Shown here: one piece after another, positions 1 to 7,161 of the stretch
Layout of the letters: the number at the start of each line of letters is the position of its first letter
Position numbering within the stretch: position 1 is the stretch's first letter
From: Eubacteriales bacterium
Lineage (GTDB): Bacteria; Bacillota; Clostridia; Oscillospirales; CAG-382
NCBI GenBank assembly: GCA_028701715.1
Contig: JAQVQF010000011.1
Coordinates: forward strand, 1-20,572
Direction: 5' to 3'
Length of the DNA stretch: 20,572 nt
Position numbers and translations under genes: made by a program
Notes under the pieces: model-generated
The model's database searches: none
Told to the model about the DNA's origin: nothing
The model's input: the letters and a program-made list of their open reading frames with translations, nothing else

Positions 1-308
1 GGCTTGACTATGAAGTCGTCCGCTCCCAGCTCAAGGCCCAAAACCTTGTCGATGGTTTCGCCCTTCGCGGTTATCATGATAATGGGCTTGGACGAATGCT
101 CGCGTATTTCGCGGCAAACCTGCCAGCCGTCCTTCTTCGGCATCATTATGTCGAGAAGAACAAGATCGGGTTCATACATACGGAAAGCGGTTACGCCCTC
201 GACTCCGTCGGAGGCCGTTTTAACCTCATATCCCTCTTTTTCAAGGTACATCCTCAAAAGCTCGCTTATGTTGCTGTCGTCATCGACAACGAGTATTTTT
301 GTCATCAT
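1..308 (-). CDS. Response regulator receiver domain (OmpR/PhoB-like), partial
   Basis: This is the N-terminal 102 residues of a two-component response regulator; the rest lies beyond the left edge. The receiver fold shows the acidic triad D9-D10-D11, the phosphoacceptor D53 in LVLLDIMMP, the switch T80 in IIMITA and the conserved K102 in GADDFIVK. The phrase LELGADDFIVKP is typical of the OmpR/PhoB class, so a winged-helix DNA-binding half is expected outside the window; this is inferred, not seen. I chose the ATG at 308 because GGAGG lies 8 bases upstream. An in-frame ATG at 323 overlaps that ribosome site, and ATG at 305 is the next codon. The gene is divergent from ychF and has its own promoter. 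Its stimulus and partner kinase cannot be told from this fragment. Confidence 0.93.
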   Translation of the reverse strand, partial: MMTKILVVDDDSNISELLRMYLEKEGYEVKTASDGVEGVTAFRMYEPDLVLLDIMMPKKDGWQVCREIREHSSKPIIMITAKGETIDKVLGLELGADDFIVK

Positions 309-379
309 TGCGGTATCCTCCATAAATGTCATTTAACTTTACATTTAAATTTTTAATAAATGTTTTACTTTGTGACATT

Positions 380-408
380 ACTATAACATTATATTCCTTA
401 CTTGTCAA
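380..408 (-). promoter_or_regulatory. Promoter of the response regulator gene
   Basis: Read on the minus strand, TTGACA (403-408) and TATAGT (380-385) are separated by exactly 17 bases, a near-perfect housekeeping sigma promoter. Transcription would start near 373, giving a leader of about 65 bases that is AT-rich and shows no clear hairpin. Confidence 0.8.
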
Positions 409-488
409 TACCTTTTTGAAAATAAATATAAAAAATATATATTATTGTTAAAATTATTAACTAATAATATATGTATTAAACTTATATA

Positions 489-517
489 TTGCAAATAATT
501 GTTATGCGTTGTATAAT
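489..517 (+). promoter_or_regulatory. Promoter of the ychF operon
   Basis: TTGCAA (489-494) and TATAAT (512-517) have a 17-base spacer. Transcription would start near 524, about 30 bases before ychF. The 245-base gap between the response regulator and ychF holds only this promoter, the divergent one and very AT-rich DNA. Confidence 0.78.
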
Positions 518-553
518 AAAAAGAATCAGAATTACAGTAAGTGAGGAGCTATT

Positions 554-1660
554 ATGAAACTCGGAATAGTCGGGCTTCCCAACGTGGGAAAATCGACGCT
601 TTTCAACGCGCTTACAAAAGCGGGTGCCGAAGCGGCGAATTATGCCTTTTGTACGATAAATCCCAACATAGGCGTGGTACCCGTTCCCGACAAGCGTTTA
701 GACGAGCTTGCCAAAATATACAATCCGGAAAAATACACCCCGGCAACCGTTGAATTTGTGGATATAGCCGGCCTCGTGAGGGGCGCTTCCAAGGGCGAGG
801 GATTGGGCAATAAGTTTCTTTCGCATATAAGAGAAGTGGATGCGATAGTCCATATCGTCAGATGCTTCGAGGGTACCGATATAATCCATGTAGAAAACAC
901 CGTCGATCCTGTCCGCGACGCCGATACCGTGAACACCGAGCTTATACTTTCCGATATCGAGGTTATGGAACGCAGGATTGACAGAATTAAAAAGCAGATG
1001 AAGGGCGATACAAACCTTAAAAGCGAGCTTGAGGTGCTCGAAAAAGTGTACGACGGACTCAACCGCGGTATTTCCGCCAGGGAAGCCGACCTTACCGAGG
1101 ACGAGCGTAAATATTTAAAAGAGGTTTCGCTGCTTTCGGCAAAGCCGGTTATCTATGCCGCGAACGTCAACGAGGATACGCTCAGGGGCGATCCAAAAAG
1201 CAACAAATTGTATGCGGTTATGGCTGAAAAAGCGGAAAAGGAAAAAGCGGGTATTATCGCGGTTTGCGCTCAGATAGAAGCAGAGCTTTCCGAGCTTGAC
1301 GACGAGGAAAGACGGCTGTATCTCGAGGATATTTACGGAGGTATGGGACTTGAGGATACCGGGCTTAACAGATTGATACGTTCCTCTTACGATCTTTTAG
1401 GGCTTATATCCTTTTTGACCGCCGGGCCTAAGGAGGTCAGAGCATGGACCATAACCAAGGGGACCAAGGCTCCCGGCGCCGCCGGAAAGATACACACCGA
1501 TTTCGAACGAGGCTTTATCAGAGCGGAGATTGTTTATTATGACGATCTTATGGTAAAAGGATCCTTTAACGCCGCCAAAGAAGCCGGGCTTGTGAGAAGC
1601 GAAGGGCGCGACTATATCATGAAGGACGGCGATGTGGTGCTTTTCCGCTTCAACGTGTAA
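554..1660 (+). CDS. ychF: Ribosome-binding ATPase YchF (Obg family, TGS domain)
   Basis: YchF is a conserved Obg-family P-loop protein that prefers ATP over GTP and associates with ribosomes; in Escherichia coli it is tied to oxidative stress. The 368-residue length fits the family. The G1 loop GLPNVGKST is at residues 7-15, the G3 region follows as DIAGLVRGASKGEGLGNKF, and the NKxD position reads NVNED, the change expected of an ATP-preferring YchF. A helical coiled-coil insert occupies the middle, and the C-terminal 90 residues form a TGS domain (AWTITKGTKAPGAAGKIHTDFERG). GAGGAG sits upstream of the ATG. It is the first gene of a plus-strand run with a HAD phosphatase, an Fe-S carrier ATPase and a rubredoxin fusion. 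Confidence 0.97.
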   Translation: MKLGIVGLPNVGKSTLFNALTKAGAEAANYAFCTINPNIGVVPVPDKRLDELAKIYNPEKYTPATVEFVDIAGLVRGASKGEGLGNKFLSHIREVDAIVHIVRCFEGTDIIHVENTVDPVRDADTVNTELILSDIEVMERRIDRIKKQMKGDTNLKSELEVLEKVYDGLNRGISAREADLTEDERKYLKEVSLLSAKPVIYAANVNEDTLRGDPKSNKLYAVMAEKAEKEKAGIIAVCAQIEAELSELDDEERRLYLEDIYGGMGLEDTGLNRLIRSSYDLLGLISFLTAGPKEVRAWTITKGTKAPGAAGKIHTDFERGFIRAEIVYYDDLMVKGSFNAAKEAGLVRSEGRDYIMKDGDVVLFRFNV

Positions 1661-1672
1661 ACGTATTCGGTA

Positions 1673-2380
1673 ATGATAAAAATAATATTTTTTGATCTTG
1701 ACAATACCCTTGCTCCCGTGGGGAAGCCCACCGCAGATGAAGATGTGGTGCGGCTGAAGCGGCTTTACGCCTCCGGCGTAAGGATTGCGGTTTGTTCCGG
1801 CAAGCCGGTGAGCTATCTCAACGGCTACGCGAGGCAGCTCGGTATAAACGATATAATCATAATAGGCGAAAACGGCGTGACCTATCAATTCGGGCTTGCG
1901 CTGCCTCCGGAAATTTCCGGTGAAATCAGCTACCCGGAGGAAACAGAGGAAAATCTTAATCGCATTAAAGAGGAATTTGATAGGCTGTTCACGGGAAAGT
2001 ATTGGTATCAGAAAAACGAGCATTCCTTCACGCCTTTTCCGTATAAGGATGAATATTTCCCGGCTATGTACGAATACTTTGAAAGGACAATACCCGGCAC
2101 GGGACTTGTCATATACGCGCAACCCGACTGCTTCGATATCCTGCCTTCCGGGATTTCCAAGGGCGTTGCGGTAAAAGCGGTGTGTTCTCTGTTAAAAACA
2201 GATTTGTGTGATACGGCTTCGGTGGGAGACAGTAAAAACGACTACCCGATGTTCGAGGTAACGGGGCTGTCGATAGGCGTAGAACTAAAAGATTCGTCAA
2301 AGGCGGATATAAACGTTAAAAGCTTAAGCGAAGCTTTGGATTATTTATATAAGGAGATAAAAAATGAGCGAAAACTGTAA
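1673..2380 (+). CDS. HAD superfamily (IIB-like) phosphatase
   Basis: This 235-residue protein is a haloacid dehalogenase-type hydrolase, probably a sugar-phosphate or phosphoglycolate phosphatase; the substrate cannot be told. Motif I is FFDLDNT with nucleophile D8 and acid/base D10. Motif II is the serine in AVCSGKP, the conserved lysine is in GISKGVAVKAV, and the Mg-binding motif IV is SVGDSKNDYPMF. The cap lies between motifs II and III, as in the IIB (Cof-like) subclass, and the lysine-to-GDSxND spacing also fits. The gene begins 12 bases after ychF, and the start has no strong ribosome site, which suggests coupling to ychF translation. Its last 17 bases overlap the next gene. Confidence 0.88.
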   Translation: MIKIIFFDLDNTLAPVGKPTADEDVVRLKRLYASGVRIAVCSGKPVSYLNGYARQLGINDIIIIGENGVTYQFGLALPPEISGEISYPEETEENLNRIKEEFDRLFTGKYWYQKNEHSFTPFPYKDEYFPAMYEYFERTIPGTGLVIYAQPDCFDILPSGISKGVAVKAVCSLLKTDLCDTASVGDSKNDYPMFEVTGLSIGVELKDSSKADINVKSLSEALDYLYKEIKNERKL

Positions 2381-3191
2381 TCACGACTGTTCAAGCTGTT
2401 CCGAAAGCTGTACGGAACGGGAAAAACAATCAATGATCGAAAAATTAAACGATATGTCGATAGTACGCAATGTAATAGCCGTGGTATCCGGCAAGGGAGG
2501 CGTGGGTAAATCGCTGGTAACATCGCTCCTCGCCGTCAACACGCAGCGCAGCGGAATGAACGCCGCCATACTTGACGCAGATCTGACCGGCCCTTCGATA
2601 CCCAAGTCTTTCGGACTTCATGAAAAGCTCGGCGGCAACGAATACGGACTGCTTCCCGCCGTCACAAAGACGGGAATTCAAGTGGTTTCGCTCAATCTGT
2701 TACTTGAAAACGAAACCGATCCCGTGGTTTGGCGCGGACCTCTTATCGCCGGAACCGTGAAACAGTTCTGGACGGACGTTATCTGGAACGACGTGGATTT
2801 TATGTATGTGGATATGCCTCCCGGAACCGGGGACGTGCCGCTCACCGTGTTCCAGTCGCTTCCCGTCAAGGGGATAGTGGTGGTCACCTCACCTCAGGAG
2901 CTGGTTTCGATGATAGTCGAAAAGGCCGTAAATATGGCAAAGCTTATGAACATCCCCGTGCTTGGCATAGTCGAAAATATGTCCTATTTCGAATGCCCCG
3001 ACTGCGGTAAGCGCCACAGCATATTCGGCGAAAGCCATCTTGAGGAAATAGCGGCTCAATACGGAATACCCACCATAGCGCGTATTCCCATAAATCCCAA
3101 GCTTGCAACCGCCTGCGACAAGGGGATGCTTGAGTTGTTCGAAGGTGATTGGCTGGATAGTGTTACCGAAAGCATATTGAAGAAAGGATGA
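2364..3191 (+). CDS. Mrp/NBP35-type iron-sulfur carrier P-loop ATPase
   Basis: This 275-residue protein belongs to the Mrp/Nbp35 (ApbC) family, dimeric ATPases that bind and pass on [4Fe-4S] clusters. The N terminus carries a C-x3-C-x2-C-x3-C cluster motif (C5, C9, C12, C16), as in Nbp35-like members. The deviant P-loop GKGGVGKS is at residues 43-50, followed by ILDADLTGPSIPK, VDMPPGTGD and the family-typical NMSYFECPDCGKRH, whose CxxC pair lies at the dimer interface in relatives. AAGGAG lies 7 bases before the ATG, which is inside the end of the HAD gene. It is followed 3 bases later by the flavin reductase-rubredoxin gene, which itself needs iron. Confidence 0.95.
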   Translation: MSENCNHDCSSCSESCTEREKQSMIEKLNDMSIVRNVIAVVSGKGGVGKSLVTSLLAVNTQRSGMNAAILDADLTGPSIPKSFGLHEKLGGNEYGLLPAVTKTGIQVVSLNLLLENETDPVVWRGPLIAGTVKQFWTDVIWNDVDFMYVDMPPGTGDVPLTVFQSLPVKGIVVVTSPQELVSMIVEKAVNMAKLMNIPVLGIVENMSYFECPDCGKRHSIFGESHLEEIAAQYGIPTIARIPINPKLATACDKGMLELFEGDWLDSVTESILKKG

Positions 3192-3194
3192 ATT

Positions 3195-3806
3195 ATGGAC
3201 CCAAAAGCGATGTTCAGAATAGGCTACGGGCTTTATGTGCTGACGGCAAAAGAGGGTTATAAAAACAACGGCTGTATCATTAACACCGCCGTTCAGGTCA
3301 CATATAATCCCAACCGTCTTTCGATATGCGTAAACAAGCTCAACTACACCGACGGTATGATATGGCACACCGGGGAATTTAATTTGTCGGTCCTTACGGT
3401 TGACGCTCCTTTTAAGGTTTATACCGATTTCGGTTTCTGTTCCGGCAGGGATACCGATAAATTCGCCGGACGCAGCGATTTTACCGTTAGCCCAAACGGC
3501 ATTTTGTATATGACGGAGCTTACAAATGCCTACATATCCTGTAAAGTAGTGTCGGCCATTGATCTCGGCACTCATACCATGTTTATAGCCGACGTGACCG
3601 ACGGCGAGCTGTTATCCGATGCGGAATCGGTCACATACGCGTATTATCACTCGAACATCAAGCCCAAGCCCGCTGCACCTACGGTTAAAAAAGGCTGGAG
3701 ATGCAGGATTTGCGGCTACATATACGAAGGAGAAATACTGCCGGACGATTTTATCTGCCCGATATGCAAGCACGGTGCCGAGGATTTCGAGAGAATTGAA
3801 TTGTAA
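3195..3806 (+). CDS. Flavin reductase-like domain fused to rubredoxin (high-molecular-weight rubredoxin)
   Basis: This is a 203-residue electron carrier. The N-terminal 150 residues resemble the FMN-binding split-barrel flavin reductase family (for example NTAVQVTYNPNRLSICVNK and FNLSVLTVDAPF). The C-terminal 36 residues are a rubredoxin whose four iron ligands are C170, C173, C188 and C191 (CRICGY and CPICKH). Fusions of this kind, called Hrb in acetogens, pass electrons from NAD(P)H-linked flavin to oxygen or peroxide reductases in anaerobes. The physiological partner is not in this window. The rubredoxin part is unusually short between the two CxxC pairs (14 residues), so the fold may be trimmed. 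AAAGGATG precedes the start. It closes the ychF operon. Confidence 0.92.
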   Translation: MDPKAMFRIGYGLYVLTAKEGYKNNGCIINTAVQVTYNPNRLSICVNKLNYTDGMIWHTGEFNLSVLTVDAPFKVYTDFGFCSGRDTDKFAGRSDFTVSPNGILYMTELTNAYISCKVVSAIDLGTHTMFIADVTDGELLSDAESVTYAYYHSNIKPKPAAPTVKKGWRCRICGYIYEGEILPDDFICPICKHGAEDFERIEL

Positions 3807-3835
3807 TAAAATAAAAGCCGGATAAATAAAACATG

Positions 3836-3868
3836 AAACGCCCTCTGTCAAGTAGACAGGGGGCGTTT
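3836..3868. terminator. Hairpin terminator between convergent genes
   Basis: A 14-base arm (3836-3849) and its near-perfect complement (3855-3868) flank a 5-base loop, with one G-T wobble. It lies 30 bases past the rubredoxin gene, and the hypothetical gene at 3906 converges on it. The following tract is AT-rich rather than a clean T run in either direction, so efficiency is uncertain. Confidence 0.65.
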
Positions 3869-3905
3869 AAATAAATAACGGTAAAACCCATGAGTAGATG
3901 AATGC

Positions 3906-4391
3906 TTATAATGCGGAGTTAAGTATTTCTTTGATCCTGATTTCAACCATTGTTTTCATAAACAGTAAATCTTCTTTATCTGGGTTGTCAATTCTGAAGG
4001 TACATACGCAGACATTATTAAATTCTTTACCGAATATTATTTTGCGTCTTCCATCACCACACGAACCGCAGTTGCCACAAAAGTCAATATGTTTCCAAGC
4101 TGTTACCTTTAATCCTTTTTGAGTTTGAAATTCTTCGAAACATTTTGAGCCCATATCATCAGACCAAACTGTCCAGCGGTTATCTTTCTCGTCAGGATCC
4201 TTTATTGCAATGAAGCATACACATTTGTTATTATATTTTATAATATAGTAAATTTTATTTTTCCAATAGTCATTGTCTTTAATAAATTCCATTTTGTAGT
4301 TTTTTAAATATTCGACAAATTCCATTGCATTTTGTTGATCATTGAAAGGCAATTCATCATTAATATAATCTTCGATTTTCAATCCACTCAT
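3906..4391 (-). CDS. Cysteine-rich hypothetical protein
   Basis: I do not recognise a named family for this 161-residue protein. It is soluble, with no signal peptide or membrane segment. It has two parts: an N-terminal half with a strand-rich stretch around residues 47-80, and a C-terminal half with cysteines C105, C108 and C111 in CGNCGSCGDGRRK, followed by FGKEFNNVCVC (C128, C130). C57, C59 and C84 add more thiols. The spacing suggests a zinc or Fe-S site, which is inference. Codon use is strongly A/T-biased compared with the genes around it, hinting at acquisition. AAAGGA lies about 11 bases before the ATG. No strong promoter was found in the 109 bases upstream, so it may be read from the ABC transporter operon. 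Confidence 0.8.
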   Translation of the reverse strand: MSGLKIEDYINDELPFNDQQNAMEFVEYLKNYKMEFIKDNDYWKNKIYYIIKYNNKCVCFIAIKDPDEKDNRWTVWSDDMGSKCFEEFQTQKGLKVTAWKHIDFCGNCGSCGDGRRKIIFGKEFNNVCVCTFRIDNPDKEDLLFMKTMVEIRIKEILNSAL

Positions 4392-4500
4392 TTGTTTTCA
4401 TTTCCTTTGTTAAATATAAATTTACTACAAACAACTCTGCAACGGATTTCTTACAGATTATCATACAAATTATTTATAATTATCTTGACAATTTGTAGTT

Positions 4501-5352
4501 TTATCTTTTCTTTCTTGATATGCTGTACATCGAAAGCAAGAAGAACAGCGCTCCGCAGGCGAGCAGTATCGCTATGCTGACAACAGGGGTGACCTCGTAC
4601 GAGCCGAATTTGAACACCACGCCGAGCATTTCCTTGGTTTCCTGCAGTTTCTCCGCAGGTGCTCCGTCAAACGCCGAGACCATGGGCTTTTCCATCATGA
4701 CCTGCCTTAAAAGAGCGGCGGCGTGGGAGGGAGGAAACAGCTTGACTATCCATTGAACTCCCGCAGGCAGGTTGCCTATCGGAAGATATATTCCGGTGAT
4801 AAAGCCTATAAGCGTCCCGATGATGGTGCTTGCCGTGGAATAAGCGCTTTCGCTTGTAAGCAGAGAAACGATAAAGTATATTATGGCGGTGTTGCAGAAG
4901 TTGGAAACGACAAGAATACCAAGCACCTTTATAAATGCCGTAAAGGCGAGCAACGCGCCGCCGTTGGTTACGATGTATATTTCGGCAAGTATAAAGGTTA
5001 TAAGGGTCATAATGAGGCTTATTATAAACGAGGACAGAATATATCCGCCGGTAAGTCGTGCTCTGCTTATGGGTGAGGAATAAAAATCCTTGAGTATATT
5101 TTTGCTTCTGTCGTTCACCATTGTGCCGAAAGCGCCCATTGATGTGGAAACGGTGGTAACGGCAAGCAGCCCCGCCATAATCCAGTTGTCCATGAATTCC
5201 CGGGAGCTTATGCCGCCGAAGCCGTCGCTGTAAGCGTTGCCGAGGAATAACACATACAACCCTATCACGATAAACGGAGCGAGCATGGAAAAGAACATCG
5301 AGGTTCTGTCGCGGAAAAATACAAGCAGGTTTCTTTTTGTAAGACCTATCAT
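4501..5352 (-). CDS. ABC-2 type transporter permease
   Basis: This 283-residue integral membrane protein is the permease of an ABC-2 exporter. It starts with a short cytosolic lead (MIGLTKRNLLVFFRDR, typical of the family) and shows about six hydrophobic segments: near residues 17-37, 55-75, 100-125, 140-165, 170-195 and 255-277. Relatives export drugs, lipids, polysaccharides or bacteriocins; the substrate cannot be told here. Its ATG overlaps the stop of the ATPase gene by 4 bases (ATGA), so the two are translationally coupled. No convincing terminator follows; a weak AT-only inverted repeat (4465-4471 with 4490-4496) is the only candidate. Confidence 0.92.
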   Translation of the reverse strand: MIGLTKRNLLVFFRDRTSMFFSMLAPFIVIGLYVLFLGNAYSDGFGGISSREFMDNWIMAGLLAVTTVSTSMGAFGTMVNDRSKNILKDFYSSPISRARLTGGYILSSFIISLIMTLITFILAEIYIVTNGGALLAFTAFIKVLGILVVSNFCNTAIIYFIVSLLTSESAYSTASTIIGTLIGFITGIYLPIGNLPAGVQWIVKLFPPSHAAALLRQVMMEKPMVSAFDGAPAEKLQETKEMLGVVFKFGSYEVTPVVSIAILLACGALFFLLSMYSISRKKR

Positions 5353-6266
5353 TCTTCTCTGAGCTCCTTTCCCGTTATATTTATAAAAGCGTCGTCCATC
5401 GTACCCGCCGTTACTTCAAAGCCCGTTATATAGGGTTCGATTTCTTTAATAACAGGCAGTGCGTCAACGGTGCGCTTTAGATTGACGGTTATCTTGTTTC
5501 CGTTTTCGGAATATATAATTTTCCTTCCGTCAAGCGTCGCTTTGATTGCCGCAGTATCGGAGCATATCAGTATAAGTCTGTCGCTGGCGTATTTTTCGCG
5601 CAGCTCCGTCGGCGTACCCTTGGCTATTATCTTACCGTTATCAATAACGGTGACATAATCGGCACCCGCGGCCTCCTCCATGTAATGGGTGGTCAGAAAC
5701 ACCGTCATTCCCGAATTTTTCTGAAGTCCGGTTATGGTTTCCCAAATATTTTTGCGCGTCTGGGGGTCAAGCCCGGTGGTCGGCTCGTCGAGGAACAGTA
5801 TCTTGGGTTGGTTGACCAGAGCGCGGGCGATGTCGCATCTTCTCCGCTGACCGCCCGATAGCTTTCCGTATCTGCGTTTTAAAAGGTCGTCGGTTCCGGC
5901 AAGGGAGGAAGCGTTTTTTACCGCCGCGTCAAGGGGTTTTCCTTTCAACCCGTAAAGCGAAGCGCGGCAGCGCAGATTTTCCTCCACGGTAAGCATGCGA
6001 TCGAGCAGGCCGTCCTGAAAGACCGCTCCGATCGATTTGCGTATCGCGTCGTCATCCTTGCCCAAAACATGACCGTTAATGACAACCGATCCGCTGTCGG
6101 GCTTGAGATATGTGCATATGGTGTCTATCGTGGTCGATTTCCCGGAACCGTTGGGCCCGAGGAAGGCGAAAAGCTTGCCCTGCTCCATATAAAAGCTTAT
6201 CCCGTCCACGGCCTTTATATTACCGTAGTACTTTTTAAGGTTATCGACTTCAAGTATCCTTTCCAT
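5349..6266 (-). CDS. ABC-2 type transporter ATP-binding protein
   Basis: This 305-residue nucleotide-binding subunit powers the adjacent permease. It shows Walker A GPNGSGKST (residues 37-45), a Q-loop in AVFQDG, the ABC signature LSGGQRRR, Walker B ILFLDEPTTGLD and the H-loop in LTTHYMEEA. The last 90 residues form the regulatory extension usual in drug/bacteriocin exporters of the DrrA/CcmA type. I chose the ATG at 6266 because AAAGGAG lies just upstream and because the promoter at 6293-6321 would start transcription near 6286. A longer reading from 6311 would begin upstream of that RNA start. Confidence 0.95.
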   Translation of the reverse strand: MERILEVDNLKKYYGNIKAVDGISFYMEQGKLFAFLGPNGSGKSTTIDTICTYLKPDSGSVVINGHVLGKDDDAIRKSIGAVFQDGLLDRMLTVEENLRCRASLYGLKGKPLDAAVKNASSLAGTDDLLKRRYGKLSGGQRRRCDIARALVNQPKILFLDEPTTGLDPQTRKNIWETITGLQKNSGMTVFLTTHYMEEAAGADYVTVIDNGKIIAKGTPTELREKYASDRLILICSDTAAIKATLDGRKIIYSENGNKITVNLKRTVDALPVIKEIEPYITGFEVTAGTMDDAFINITGKELREE

Positions 6267-6292
6267 AATCTCTCCTTTAAGAATTTTATCTA

Positions 6293-6321
6293 ATAATAAT
6301 ATAAAAACCATGGAATGTCAA
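6293..6321 (-). promoter_or_regulatory. Promoter of the ABC transporter operon
   Basis: On the minus strand TTGACA (6316-6321) and TATTAT (6293-6298) are spaced by 17 bases. Transcription would begin near 6286, giving a leader of only about 20 bases before the ATPase start. Confidence 0.8.
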
Positions 6322-6359
6322 GCGGTACGACATTAAGTGCATATAAAAGAAAATAAGAA

Positions 6360-6390
6360 CGGGACGATCGGTTTCCCAAAAATCGTCCCG
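6360..6390 (-). terminator. Terminator of the glutamate synthase operon
   Basis: A perfect 9-base stem (CGGGACGAT with ATCGTCCCG) and 13-base loop lie 46 bases past the last gene of the minus-strand glutamate synthase operon. Read on the minus strand it is followed by TTCTTATTTTCTTTT, which fits intrinsic termination. It separates that operon from the ABC promoter downstream. Confidence 0.85.
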
Positions 6391-6435
6391 CCCTTATGTA
6401 AGGAGTATATAATATCTTTTCAGATATTAGCAAAA

Positions 6436-7158
6436 TTAATTCTGGACATACAGCTGCTTGTACGGATTGGTGGAGTTGGGCGTCATGCGCCAGAATTCGC
6501 CCGCCATTACGGCCGCGTAATCCGCGCCGAAATAATCGCAGTAGCTTTTGATATATTTCGCCGCCGTTTCCATATCCCCCTCGCAGGTCCTGTCCAGCTT
6601 GACCTGAGGCGGAACTTCAAGCCCGGCATAATCGCCGCGGAGTATTATTTTTCCGCCGTGCATTCCCGTTCCGGGAAAATTGCCTACAGCTCTGCCGCTT
6701 TCAAGACCAAGCCCGAGGACGATTATCAGTCCGCCTGCCTGGTATTCACCGAGGAAGCTTCCGCAGCCGCCGCCTATTACGACGGTGGGAAAATTATCCT
6801 TATAAGCTTTCATGTGTATTCCGGAACGGTAACCCGCGCTGTCCCTTATATATATTTCACCTCCGCGCATGGCGTAGCCGACCGCGTCGCCCGCGTTTCC
6901 GTGAACTATTATTTTCCCGGCGTTCATAGTGTCGCCCGCGGCGTCCTGTACATTTCCGTTCACGTTGATGACCGCGCCGTCGAGATATGCGCCCACCGCG
7001 TTGCCCGCGACTCCGTTTATGGTGATCGTTTTTCCGTTTTGCCCCGCGCCGATGTAACGCTGACCGAGACAGCCGTTTATTTCAATGTCGCCCGCGTTGC
7101 CGCGCACAAGCTCGTTAAGCTCGCAGTAATTCATATTGCCGGCGTTTATCGTATTCAT
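6436..7158 (-). CDS. Glutamate synthase GXGXG (domain 3) subunit
   Basis: This 240-residue protein matches the C-terminal beta-helix of bacterial GltB, here as a separate subunit. The repeats are visible as turns such as GCLGQRYIGAG, GVAGNAVGAYLDG, GNAGDAVGYAMRGG and NFPGTGMHGGKIILRG, about every 20 residues. In classic GltB this domain is structural, packing against the amidotransferase and FMN domains that form the ammonia tunnel. A short helical tail (residues 195-240) follows the helix. It is the last gene of the operon, beginning 3 bases after the oxidoreductase. Its ribosome site is weak, so coupling with the upstream gene is likely. A similar domain exists in formylmethanofuran dehydrogenase subunit C, but the neighbours favour glutamate synthase. 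Confidence 0.92.
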   Translation of the reverse strand: MNTINAGNMNYCELNELVRGNAGDIEINGCLGQRYIGAGQNGKTITINGVAGNAVGAYLDGAVINVNGNVQDAAGDTMNAGKIIVHGNAGDAVGYAMRGGEIYIRDSAGYRSGIHMKAYKDNFPTVVIGGGCGSFLGEYQAGGLIIVLGLGLESGRAVGNFPGTGMHGGKIILRGDYAGLEVPPQVKLDRTCEGDMETAAKYIKSYCDYFGADYAAVMAGEFWRMTPNSTNPYKQLYVQN

Positions 7159-7161
7159 AAA

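Noticed and set aside
1397..2122. A 241-codon open frame on the minus strand
   Set aside because: It is antisense to the end of ychF and the start of the HAD gene, both with recognisable motifs, and it has no ribosome site.
2889..3575. A 228-codon open frame on the minus strand
   Set aside because: It is a shadow of Mrp and the flavin reductase, spanning two real genes.
4485..4490. TTGACA on the plus strand downstream of the ABC permease
   Set aside because: No -10 box lies 16-18 bases further, and it would read against the permease gene.
4465..4496. AT-rich inverted repeat ACAAATT/AATTTGT after the permease
   Set aside because: It is only 7 A/T-rich pairs with an 18-base loop, too weak to call as a terminator.
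6267..6311. Longer N terminus of the ABC ATPase from 6311
   Set aside because: The -10 box lies inside this stretch and a good ribosome site precedes the ATG at 6266.
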